Assembly (NCBI GenBank): GCA_016802295.1
Contig: JAESIW010000118.1
Span: 257,727 to 321,726, forward strand
Source of the DNA: Brachionus rotundiformis
Taxonomy: Eukaryota > Rotifera > Eurotatoria > Ploima > Brachionidae
Reading direction: 5' to 3'
DNA length: 64,000 nucleotides
Positions within the stretch are counted from its first letter, which is position 1. The number at the start of each line of letters is the position of its first letter. The position numbers and the translations under genes were made by a program. Positions 36,883 through 47,178 of the stretch are shown here, piece after piece. Below the pieces are notes generated by a model, which was not told the DNA's origin, ran no database searches, and worked only from the letters and a program-made list of their open reading frames with translations.

Positions 36883-37187
36883 GTCATAAAAATATAAGCC
36901 TGTGGTTTTAAAAAGCCTTGAATGTAAATTCTTAATACAGTTAAAAAAAACTTTAATCTAAAGCTTTGATTTCATTTCTTCTAGATTATGTTTTTTCTCA
37001 ACGCTTCAAGTCATTTATTTGAAGCTAGGTTTCAATATTTGCCACCAATGCAAAATCCCTAGATTTCAGCGTGTTGAGATTTCTTTTATGAGCCAAAAAT
37101 TTCCAATTTTTTTTAAAAACCAAATGTCCAGTATGACAAAATTTAAAAACTTTTCAAATAATATTCAAATAATTTATTAATATTAAC

Positions 37188-37621
37188 TTATTGATTAAAA
37201 TATTTGGCCAATTTTTCTGATAACAAAAGATAGTTTTGCACAAAGTTATCTAAAGAAAGGTTTCGAATGTCTTCGAGCAAATCCAGGACTTTGGCTTGAA
37301 ATTCTTCGTCTGAAAGGACGGTGCGTTTGAACGGCATTTTAGCGCCATTTTCAAAAATATTTCTTTCCAATTCAATTTGATTGTTTGATGGTTTTTTTAG
37401 CGAGACGTCTTGTTTGTCTTTTAGACTTAGAGTGGATATTCCATCATTAATATGGTCATATAAACGTGATCTAATACGATATCGGCCACGTCTAATGGAG
37501 TCTATGATTAAATTTCATTAATCGTTTTATGGGAAAAAAATAAGCCTTTTTAACAGTTACCTGTTTGGTTAATCAAAAGATATATTATAAAAAAGTTTAA
37601 AATTTGAATTTTGAAATTCAT
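37188..37621 (-). CDS. Secreted cluster protein, 124 residues
   Basis: Two exons (37621-37561, 37501-37188). Exon 1 encodes a signal peptide (FKIQILNFFIIYLLINQT) and ends in phase 1 like its neighbours. The mature chain starts with a basic RRGRYRIRSRLYDH segment and ends with an acidic, helical half (SDEEFQAKVLDLLEDIRNLS). There are no cysteines after the signal peptide, and no known domain was recognised. The gene lies between the 36.8-kb and 38.9-kb cluster members in the same orientation. Confidence 0.68.
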
Positions 37622-37767
37622 ATTTAAAATTTTTAGAATAAAAAATTAAAATCATTTGCATTTCTTTTTAAACCAAAAGTCAAAAATAAAAAAACAATAT
37701 TTTTTTTAAAATAGATTTATTTAACTAAAAAAGTTGACTAAAACAATAATAGTTAACTAAAAACAAT

Positions 37768-38909
37768 TTAATATCCTGAAACTTTGTAGTCATTTGGCTT
37801 TTTGTATTCTATTTGAGGACGATAGCTGTTTATTTTGTTCTTTAAATCTCTGTGATCGTGTATAAGAGTTGACCATATGTCATTTCGAAGTTTTTGTACT
37901 TGCTTCTTGGCTTCTCTTTCAGCAGCTTTTAGGTCTTAAAAATATCAAGATTTAAATATTTTAAAACTCCAATTTAAATATTACATTCTACATCATGCAA
38001 ATCTGGGTAGTTTGGATGACCATTGTAAGACACTTGTTAGAATTTAAAAAAATATTCATAATAATTATATTTGATTAAAAAAATGTCAAACCATGAGAAT
38101 TATAATCTCTATTTTTATTCTTGTAAGGAGTTTCATAATTCATTTCAGGTTTTTTATATTTCATTGCCTCTTCTTTTCTATCTTTTTGATATCGTGGTTC
38201 ATAATCATTTTTTGGATATGGTCTCCGATCATATTTCTCTTTTCCTTCATATTTAGGCATTTCCTCATGGTATTTTGGATATTCATTAAGCTCTCTGTGG
38301 TAGTCTGTTCCATACTTTTCTCTTTTATCATATTCTGGATATTCATTAAGCTCTCTGTGGTAGTCTGTTCCATACTTTTCTCTTTTATCATATTCTGGGT
38401 AATCATTATGATCTTTGTAGTAGTCTGTTCCATACTGCTCTTTTCTATCATATTTAGGCACTTCTTTGTGGTAGTCTGTTCCATACTGCTCTTTTCTATC
38501 ATATTTAGGCACTTCTTTGTGGTAGTCTGTTCCATACTGCTCTTTTCTATCATATTTAGGCACTTCTTTGTGGTAGTCTGGATATCCTTTCACCATATGA
38601 TCATTTCCATATACTCTCTCTTCTCTATGACACGGTTGGTGGCTCCATTTATCCATTAATTTCTGATACGGCTGATATTCGCCTCTCTCATGTTTTCTAT
38701 AATCATCATTTTCATCATAGCATGGCTCGTCATATTCAACTCGTGGTTTATACCCGTCATGCCTGTATTCGGATCTACCAATTTGATGGCCCCATCCTTA
38801 CAAAAATTTTTTCATTTTATATGAATATTTAATAAGTAAAGCTACCATCTCCCATCGCTTGGCTAATGCCAACACTGACCATAACTAAAGCTATCAATAA
38901 ACTTTTCAT
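37768..38909 (-). CDS. Secreted Tyr/Lys-rich tandem-repeat protein
   Basis: Four exons (38909-38846, 38796-38092, 38032-37985, 37934-37768), 327 residues. Exon 1 is a signal peptide (SLLIALVMVSVGISQA) ending in phase 1. Residues 96-146 are three near-identical copies of YHKEVPKYDRKEQYGTD; residues 147-186 are two 20-residue variants (YHRELNEYPEYDKREKYGTD type); a decayed unit follows. The protein is very rich in Tyr, Lys, Asp and Glu, nearly free of Cys and hydrophobic residues, so probably extended and disordered. Such Tyr/Lys repeats are known from cross-linked or adhesive animal secretions such as mussel foot proteins; that comparison is by composition only. The C-terminal exon (LRNDIWSTLIHDHRDLKNK, then SYRPQIEYKKPNDYKV) resembles the end of the 36.8-kb protein. 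Confidence 0.75.
38303..38575 (-). repeat. Coding tandem repeat (51-nt and 60-nt units)
   Basis: Three 51-nt units followed by two 60-nt units in the repeat-protein exon, continuing as a decayed copy to about 38220. Near-identity of the 51-nt copies implies recent unequal exchange or slippage, so length polymorphism between individuals is likely. Confidence 0.9.
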
Positions 38910-38950
38910 TTTTTTTTGTTTAATAATAAAAATGATTTAAAAATTTAGTC

Positions 38951-38958
38951 TATTTATA
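38951..38958 (-). promoter_or_regulatory. TATA box candidate
   Basis: TATAAATA on the minus strand, 42 bases before the ATG at 38909 of the repeat-protein gene. Confidence 0.45.
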
Positions 38959-39213
38959 GTGGTTTAATAAGCCTAAAGAATATCCTTGATTAAAGCTTTA
39001 TACAATGCCTTTTCGAATCATGATTTGCATTCTTTTAAAGTTTTTAGCTCGTGTTTTAATAGATTCGAACACGCCAAAATTATTCATGTTGAAATTCGAG
39101 TTTAAAATATTTGACAAAATCAAAAAGTTTAATGCTTTTAAAAAATTTATTAAAAATAGTGATTAAATAAAGCTTTAAGTAACAAAAAAACAACTATTTT
39201 AAATTTAAATTGT

Positions 39214-39950
39214 CTATGAATGTCTTTTAATCGAATAAATACGGCCATCATTTATAAAAAATAAGGTGGGATCTTGTCCAGTTGCTTTGGAAGACAATTT
39301 TTTGTATTTTGGCCTGTATCTTAATGACCTGGACTTATAAATTGGTGCTTTTGAAGTGGTTGTAGTTGTTGTTGTTGAAGTCAAAATGTGCTCTCTTAAT
39401 TTTTTGACAAGATTCTCGTGCCCACTTGCTAATACCTCATAGGCCTTGGTCATCAACATTAGCTCATCTTTTTCTAAATGCTTAACTAAATCTTCAAATG
39501 TAAGTCCTTTGTTGTTTCTCATTTCAGCTCCATATTTTTCCAGATACTTATCGAATAGCTCAAGTGTGCTTAGCTGAGTAGAACTTGGCAAATCATTGCT
39601 CTTAGTTGTCTGCTCTTTGGCATCATCTATAAGATCACTGGTAGCTGTATTCGTGCGTCTAACACCTGAAAGTTCTGTTGAAACTTAAAAAAATCATTTT
39701 AGCTGAAAAAAATAGTTAACTTTTTTAAAAACCTTCAGTCTTTGGTGTTTCAGATTGTTCTGCAGTGTTCATGCTTAAAGTTTGTATTTCTTCGATTGGT
39801 TCTACCGTTTCCAGATTGTTACTTTCCCTAATTTGATCAGCCGCTTTAAAAGTAATTAAATTTAGCAATTGGTACAAAAAAATTCCCAGTACTTGAGGCG
39901 CAGATCAAAAGATTGCCAAAAATGAAGACAAAAATTAGATAAACCTTCAT
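39214..39950 (-). CDS. Secreted cluster protein with a Thr run, 212 residues
   Basis: Three exons (39950-39893, 39843-39733, 39683-39214). Exon 1 encodes a signal peptide (YLIFVFIFGNLLICAS) and ends in phase 1. The mature chain has a Glu/Thr-rich front (ETVEPIEEIQTLSMNTAE), a helical middle (STLELFDKYLEKYGAEM to VKKLREHI), a run of seven Thr (a likely O-glycosylation site) and a basic Tyr/Arg tail (SRSLRYRPKYKKLSSK). No known domain was recognised. It is head to head with the small gene at 40281, sharing about 330 bp of upstream sequence. Confidence 0.72.
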
Positions 39951-40032
39951 TTTTTTGATTTTTATGAGCCTAAAATTAAAATTTAAAAGAAGAAAATTTT
40001 AGATATTAGTGGCTTTTTGCATTAGCAAGTGT

Positions 40033-40040
40033 ATTTTATA
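40033..40040 (-). promoter_or_regulatory. TATA box candidate
   Basis: TATAAAAT on the minus strand, 83 bases before the ATG at 39950. Confidence 0.35.
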
Positions 40041-40280
40041 GCGTCAAGGTCTTTGATAATCACCAAGTCATCAAGTGGTTGTTTAAAAAGAATTAATTTT
40101 TCTTCATAAAATGTCTGTGGCTAATTTCGGTCATCAATTGCGAGTGAGAAAAAAGAATCTTTTTTGGTCTTAACACAAAATCACGCATTCGATGCTTTTA
40201 TGGTAATCTAATTCATTCACTCTATTAAAGTTTCAATTTAAAATTTTTAAAGTTAATTTTTAATTCAAACTAAGAGCAAA

Positions 40281-40627
40281 ATGAGATTTTTTTTATTTTT
40301 AAGCTTAGCTTTAGCTGTTTGGTGTTCATTGACCGGTACTTTAAATAATAATATTCAAGCTTTTAGTAAAAATTTACTTTTGATTAAATAGAGGCCTTTT
40401 CGCCACGGGACATTCATACAGGAAAACTATTTGAAGCTATTTATAAAAACACTGATAAACCATGTATTTTATCTTATAATTAATTTAATGCTATTTCAAA
40501 TTATGATTATTTTTTAGTTAAATCAAGCTATGACTATCCTTACCGACCACCAAGACCATATAAACCGAGACCAGATTGCAGAAAGCCAAGTAGACCAAAA
40601 TATCAACCAAGGTCTGGCCATTATTAG
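40281..40627 (+). CDS. Secreted Pro/Arg-rich peptide, 78 residues
   Basis: Three exons (40281-40335, 40392-40463, 40518-40627), too short individually for a simple ORF scan. Exon 1 is a signal peptide (MRFFLFLSLALAVWCS) ending in phase 1. Exon 2 gives a short helical part (DIHTGKLFEAIYKNTDKP). Exon 3 is a basic Tyr/Pro/Arg tail (SYDYPYRPPRPYKPRPDCRK and on to RSGHY) with a single Cys. All borders are GT/AG and the phases agree. Proline-rich basic secreted peptides include antimicrobial, matrix and adhesive types; sequence alone does not choose among them. It is the only cluster member on the plus strand. Confidence 0.7.
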
Positions 40628-42359
40628 TTTTAACTTTTTTTTTATAAGTTACTTTTACATTTTTTTAAATAAAGTTTTTAGTTAATTAAAATTGAATCAT
40701 ATTTTATTTAATTAATCTTTTTTGGAAAAATAATTAACTTCTAATCAATTGAAATTTAATTATGAAATAAAAATATATTCTAATTATTAAAAATTCTTAT
40801 AAAAAATGGTAATTCTTATATTTCATTAAAGAGATAAACACCTAATAATAAACACTTTGATTGGTTTTGATAAAAAAATGTAGAAACTAAAAATATTAAT
40901 AATTATAATTATCAATAATGGGTGTATTTAATTTATTTAGAAATTGATTTTGAAATAGAAATGTATTTATCTTTTCTGATTTTTTTCTTCTTAAGTTTAT
41001 TTAAGAGAATCTTAATTTAGAAATTAATTTATAATGATTAAAAAAATGAATTTCTAAATTAAATAAAAATAGAAGGAAAAAAAACTTTGGAAAAAATTTA
41101 AAAGTCTAATTTTTTAAATACCGTTTTCCCTCGTTCGATTATGCTGCTCCAGAACTCGAATTTAGTTAACACAAGAAACACCAAACGAGTGAAAATGACT
41201 CGTTTTAAAAAATTTAAAATCCACATATCTTTTGGATAGATTTTAATATTGGTCAGTCTATTATGAATAATGTAAATTTAAGTTAATATAAAGTAAAACT
41301 ACTATACGGTATGATATTTTTGAACAATTAAATTTTTTTATTTGATAATATTATCTTTATCAAAAATTTAAAAATAGACTATCTAAGAAATCTGCAAAAA
41401 ATTCCAATAATTTAATTTACAAAAAGTAAAGGTTTTGAATCTCATGTATCAATTAATATTTTTTTCCTTTAAATTTAATTAATGAAGTATTTTTTTGGCT
41501 TAATTTACCGTCCTGAAATTTGGACCGCCAAAAAGACCCAATTCGGGACCGTCCGTATTAAAGTTGGTCATATTTTTGACCTGACGATCTTAAAATTGAA
41601 TTGTCAAGCTGACCGGACAAATGACCGGCCGCTTACAGTCCGGATTTGGGTCCGCGGATTCCAACACTATTTTTTTGGATAAAAGTTATTGTTCTCTAAT
41701 ATAAACCTATCTAACTAAAGAATTTTTAAATATTAGAAAAATACTGAATAAAGTCTTTGTTAGATTATGTAATTTTAGTTAAATGGCTTATTTGACAATT
41801 TCAGGAATGCTTTTAATATTTTAAAAAAAATCTTCAGTCGGTTTGTATCTGATTACATAAATTATTAAGTTAAATTTGATTAATTGAGTCTGAATTATAC
41901 ATTTATTCAAGTTTTAAAGTATTAAAGTCTCAAGTCAAATTTAAAATAACCATTGAGTAAATCAAAGAAAAATAATTACAATTCGGTTTTTTAAAAAATA
42001 AATATATAAATTTTATTCATGTTAAAATAAAATTCTTTTAGTTTTTGTGCAATAGAGTTTTTTTAATTTCATAAATGAATTAAAATAAGAGTATAAAAAA
42101 AAGATAATTTTAAGAGTTTAATATTCATCTAGAGAAGAGAGGAAAATTACATCGAAGTTTTAAAGAGAAAAGGGCTTAAAAAGATAAAATCAAATCTCGA
42201 GCATGGACGACGAGGGAACAAATAACCCAACATTAACTTTTACACATGAAAAAAATGGAGATTCAAACACTTTGGTTATTTGATTGTATCGGCTGTTAAT
42301 TTTTCTCTGGACAGTAGACTCTCAAAACAAATTAAGAGAAACAAAAAATAAAGTTTCGT
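40628..42359. other. AT-rich spacer with one GC-rich fragment
   Basis: No gene is seen between the small secreted gene and the end of the PKN gene, apart from the GC-richer inverted-repeat fragment at about 41500-41680. Confidence 0.4.
41500..41680. mobile_element. GC-rich inverted-repeat fragment, possibly hAT-related
   Basis: The composition jumps: GACCCAATTCGGGACCGT near 41537 pairs imperfectly with the complement of ACAGTCCGGATTTGGGTC near 41634. On the minus strand the right edge begins TAGTGTTGGAATCCGCGG. A similar TAGTGTTGGCGATCG start occurs near 58165. TAGTGTTGG-like tips resemble hAT ends, but no matching left tip or duplication was found. The open frame through it (41482-41682) is judged accidental. 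Confidence 0.35.
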
Positions 42360-45300
42360 CTAGCACCAATCGGCAACGAAGTCAAAGTCCGTAAATTTCC
42401 CCTGGTCATCTACATTTATTGGCCTAAAATCTTTGGTTGGTGTCAAGACTGGTTCTTCGCGGGTAAACTCCTCATCAAAATTGCTCACATCTTCAGGCGA
42501 TTTCTGAAAATTAAATAAATAATTAAATAATTTATTTTCTTAATTTAATTATTAAGGAAAAATAGCTTACAACAGATGGTACAAACGGAGGTTTGACTCT
42601 TTTTTTCAATAAACCATCCCAGTCCATATTTTTAAAAAAAGCCTGCTTTTTGACATCCTCTGCGTCACGTTCAGTTGAGCCCAATCTTCTATCTACATTC
42701 TTTCTGAGCAGTCTTCTCATAATTGTAATAGACTCTTGGCTCAAATATCTTGGATATTTGACTTCATCTCTGGTAATAGCCTCGAAAATTTCCTCTTCTA
42801 CATCACCTGGAAATGGCGATTCACCGACCAACATTTCGTAAATGAGAACACCAAGACCCCACCAGTCAACAGCCCGTGTATAAGTAGGCTCCAATAGGAC
42901 TTCAGGGGCAAGAAATTCTGGCGTTCCGCAGAATGTGCCCGTACGATCTCCATAACCAACTCCTTCTTTGCAAAGACCGAAGTCTGCCATCTTCAAATAT
43001 CCCTCGGTGTCCAAGAGCAAATTGTCCAACTTCAAGTCGCGGTAGATTATTTTATGGTCGTGTAAAAACTGTAGGCCAAGTACGACACATGCCGCATAAA
43101 AACTAGCTCTGGTCTCATTAAAAACCTCTTGGTGTATATGCATCATCAAATCACCACCATTGGCATATTCCATCACAAAACAAACATGCTCCGGTGTTTG
43201 GAAGCAAGCGAATAAATTGATCAAAAATGGGTGATGACCTCTGTTTATAATTTGGAATATTCTCTTCTCGGACATTAAGCTCTCGACCTCTTCTCTGTGA
43301 AGTATGTCTCCTTTTTTCAAAGCTTTGATGGCAAAATATTCACCACTTGCCTTGTGTTGTGACAAAATAACCTTGCCAAAGTGACCACGGCCTAGTACAC
43401 TCAATAATCTAAATGAATTTAAATTTATCTGGGCAGTAATTGCATTACGTTTAGCTTGTTTTATTTTAATTTTTTCAACTTGGAATGAGCCTGACCGTGG
43501 TCTATTGATACTTGAGCTTGATTGTAATTTTGAGTCTATATGGTCCAATCTGTTTTCGGTCTCTGTTTTGTTTGATTTTGTTTTTTCACTTTGTTTTAAG
43601 AGTTGGTCAAATTTTTCAATTGTTTCGGTTATTTGATTTTTGTTTATGGACGAATTGTGCTTAACAAGTGGGGGCTCGGACTTGGGAAGTGGCGGAGGTG
43701 GTGGTAGCATTGGTGGCACACTAGGCGGCGGCGGTGGAGGTGTAGGAGGCGGTGGAGGCAAAATTGAACTTGATTGTTCGTATATTTCAGTATTGCTAAT
43801 TGATTTTGGCAATACTGGAACTCCACGAGGAGGCCTTGGTGGTGGAGACGGCTCCTTTATGGACTGTACTCGTCCAGTATTTGTTACCACCGGAGTTTTG
43901 GCATTTAGCTGCACAGATGACGGCGAGAACATCAATGAATTGTTTGATGATGAAGAAGATGAGACTGTTGATGACGCCAATGAAGAATCTGATTGTGGAA
44001 TTTTGGCATTATTCTGGTTATTAGTTGGAGTGTGTGGTGACTGATTGCTCTGACTTGTTTTATCATTTGGAACAAAATTTTGGCTAAATACACTCGGAGT
44101 TGTTTGGTTAATTGATAAAAGCTGTTGATTAAGTGGCGATTGTGGACTAGTTGTTGAATCGTAGCAGTTGGCTGGCATTCCACGCTTTATTAAACGAGTC
44201 CATGTCAATACGTCAATGTTCATGTTGCCAGCTCTGAGCAAGTCTTTTCCTTTTCGTTTGGTGAATAATTTTTGTTGTCGCTTTAATTTTGAGCGTGGCT
44301 TAATCAACGGGTTAATGAATTTTATTTCGGCAAAGAGTATGCCTTGGGGTTCCAAATGAATGGCCATTCCATTAAGAAAATAGTCAATAAAGTCCTCAAG
44401 ACGAAGATACTTTATGGCGCATAGACCGCGATTGTCTTTCCAATATATGCTAATTTGAAGCTCACGTGATCTATCCAATTGAATCGAAAATCGCTGGTCC
44501 CAAGCTTGTTGGGAACATGACTTCCAGTTGGTTTGTCCCACAATATTGTTGTCTAATCGCAGAACGGCCATTATTTCATTCGAAAGATCAGAGTTTCGTA
44601 CATTGTAGGTCTTTGAGCCGCCCATTACACCGGATACTTTAACTTTGGGTGTTTTTTCAACTCCGTAGAACATGTGACTGTAGTCTTTTTTGTCCGGAAC
44701 ATTTTCGAGTAAATCTTGACAACCCATTAGACGGACTTCTAGCTGTCCAGTGACTGGCGCTGCGCGCAAAATTTCTAATTGATTGGACTCGAAGTTTATT
44801 CGATTTGGATGAGTTTTGAGCAATCGTTGCCAAGATAAAGTAAGTAGTGATATTCGCTCCGAGCTTTCGTTTAATTTAGTCTGGGCTTGCTGCAGAGCTT
44901 TTTTGTCCTTGGTTTGCATTTGTTGCATTATATTAATGGCATTTTTGGCGCCTTCATACACTGCTGTCTCAACTTTTAGTCTATGGCGTAATTCTTCGAA
45001 TTGGATGTCTATCGGCATCGACAACTCTAGTTTATTTGCTAAAAAAAAGACAAATTAGATAATGATTTTTATTTATTTTTCAATTTTTAATTAATAAAAG
45101 TAAGAAAAAATCAACTAATAAGTATTTGTATTTTTATAAAATATTGTCAATTGTATTATCAAATATGCACTTTGATTAATGAACATTAATATGATTGTTA
45201 AGTTCATAAAAGATGACCAAATATTTTTAATTATTAAGCACATCAAATAATATTAAGTTAATTTAATTTTTTCAAGAATTTTTTTTATCTAAAGATCAAC

Positions 45301-47178
45301 TTAATTTTTAAATAAGCATGTCAGATAAAAATTGATTTTATATATTCTTTATTTATTTAATGAATATTTGGAGAAATTACCTCAGGCCACTTAGAATGGA
45401 TCTGAGATTTTCTTTTCAGCCTAATTAAGAATTAAGTCTAATGTTTAATTATTTTTGGATAGCTAAAAACTTTAATAAAGATAAAACGCTTAACAGATAA
45501 CTCAATAGAACATTATTAAGTTAATTTATTTTGATTAGTAATCAAAATTGCATTTTAAGCTTTATCTAACTCTATTACTTGGATCAATACGCCCCATTAA
45601 GATTTAAAAGTATAAATTTATTTTACTAATTGACTTAAGAACAGTTTAACTCGGATTATCTTTTTTTTAATGGTTATTAACTTCTAATGGAGCATAGGGG
45701 CTGCTGATTTCCTTTTTTTGTTTAGTATCTGATCTGACGCAGCTATGATGACTCAATCGACTTGGTCATCTAAGCTGCAACTTTTATCCAGTTAATTAAA
45801 GGGGTCACATGCGCCCCGTACCACACATACATTGGAAGATTTTTCCCCTTTCGGGAATCGAACCTTCGACCCTTTGCTTGTATGACTTACATGCAGATCT
45901 CTCAGTGTTGCAAACTATCTACTAAAGACCAAATCCTCTGAATAAAAGTCTAACTTATCATGATGTTTATTTTGATCACTAATTTTTTATTTAAAAATTA
46001 AAATTTATTCTTGACGCCAACTTTATCTATTACCTTAGAATTTATCATCTAATCAAGCCATTATTAACATCTAATTGATTTTTGTTAAATATTTTTTTAA
46101 ATTATAAACAATTCACTAACCCACATGTAAAAATGAGGTAAATATTAATTTAAAATAAGATAAAATCTTAATCAATCAATATTGATTCAGGTTATGGAGA
46201 GAAAATAAAAGATAATTAAAAAAAAAAGGAGGTTTTAATTCAAAAATGAACTGACATAGAGTTTCCTCTTGGGAACGCTGGTTGGAACACGATATACTTT
46301 CATTGTACAAGTTTTGGTTTTTGTTCAGCTGCATTTTAATGTAGTCTATTTTCAATTTAGCATCTTTGAACATTGCCTGTGCGTCTTCGCACAACTTTTT
46401 GTCCTTTTTTGGACCTTGGCTAAATGTTTGAAGCATATTTTCGGCACCGGTTTTTATCTTCATCTCAATCTCAAGCTGTCTATTGAGAGCTTTTATTCGT
46501 TGTTCGTAAATATTGAGCGGTCGAGAGGCGTCAACATTGTCCATGTGCTCTGCACTATTTACACCATTGCCATATGTTCCCTCAGTACTGGGACGACCAC
46601 TGCTAATATGTGAGGAATTTTTCTCCGGCGAGTCTTCACCTTGGAGAAAAATAAACACAAACCAAATGAATAAAACTCAACTTACCACTGATCGGGTCAA
46701 GCACAAGACTTGACTCGGACTGGGTTATCACTATGTAACTATTTAGCTCATTTAACTCTTGATTTAGCTCATTTATTTTGGTGTTCGACTCTTTAATCAT
46801 TGAGATTAAATTGTTGAGTCTTTTTTTGTCTGTGGTGGCCGAGCGCATCTTTTCGGCGCCTTCTTGCAGCTTGTACTGTTTATAAATTTCATTCTTAAGG
46901 TAATTTCTGATTTCTTCCAGTTTCTGGTTCAGGTTTAGCTGCTCCAAATCGGTGTTGTTGAATGAGTGTGAGTATTTGTCGAGCAGCTCTTCGAAAAAGT
47001 CGTTTGTGAATGCTTGCTGGGTGGGCGTATTGACATAGTCGATGAGGGGAAGATTCGCGCCCGAGCCGACCAAGCCAGCTATGTTCTTGTATTTGGAGTG
47101 ATATTGGTGCTGATGGACGGACTTGGAGCTCTGGTTGGCCGTGTGAAGTCCACCACCATTTGGCTCATTGGTTGCCAT
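42360..47178 (-). CDS. Protein kinase N (PKN, Rho-effector AGC kinase)
   Basis: Four exons (47178-46686, 46639-46256, 45038-42571, 42503-42360) give 1162 residues. PKN binds active Rho/Rac through HR1 domains and phosphorylates cytoskeletal and membrane targets. HR1a (LKNEIYKQYKLQEGAEKM) is in exon 1, HR1b (KIKTGAENMLQTFSQGPKK) in exon 2 and HR1c (VETAVYEGAKNAINIM) at the start of exon 3. A C2-like domain follows (GQLEVRLMGCQDLLENV), then a long Ser/Gln/Pro linker with polyproline at about 720-743. The kinase has GRGHFG at 842-847, catalytic Lys864, RDLKLDN at 959-965, DFG at 978-980 and activation-loop Thr994 (TFCGTPEF). The last exon is the AGC tail, with EDVSNFDEEF and the final FVADWC typical of PKN. 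All catalytic residues are present. The linker is longer than in vertebrate PKNs. Confidence 0.94.
45039..46255 (-). other. PKN intron containing a SINE
   Basis: A 1.2-kb intron between the HR1b and HR1c exons. The SINE occupies about 45660-45940 in the same orientation as the gene. The remainder is AT-rich with nothing recognised. Confidence 0.75.
45660..45940 (-). mobile_element. tRNA-derived SINE
   Basis: On the minus strand a perfect pol III B box (GGTTCGATTCC, 45854-45864) follows an anticodon-arm-like CATACAAGCAAAGGGTCG. A weak A-box-like stretch lies at about 45905-45925. After a body with GTACGGGGCGCATGTGACCCC it ends GGAAATCAGCAG, CCCTATGCTCCA and an A-rich tail. The tail matches the LINE 3' end at 61.45-61.52 kb, and the tRNA part matches the SINE at 6.3-6.96 kb. 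A true tRNA gene is ruled out because no acceptor stem pairs. Confidence 0.75.

Noticed and set aside
38093..38659. Long hydrophobic plus-strand ORF
   Set aside because: It mirrors the Tyr/Lys-repeat exon on the other strand; the repeat keeps all frames open.
41482..41682. 66-codon plus-strand ORF
   Set aside because: It lies within a GC-rich inverted-repeat fragment, shows no protein-like pattern and is flanked by non-coding DNA.
43640..44044. Plus-strand ORF with Gly-rich repeats
   Set aside because: It is the antisense of the PKN polyproline linker; poly-Pro codons read backwards as poly-Gly.
45854..45940. Possible tRNA gene with a perfect B box
   Set aside because: No cloverleaf or acceptor stem forms, and the sequence continues into a SINE body and LINE-like tail.
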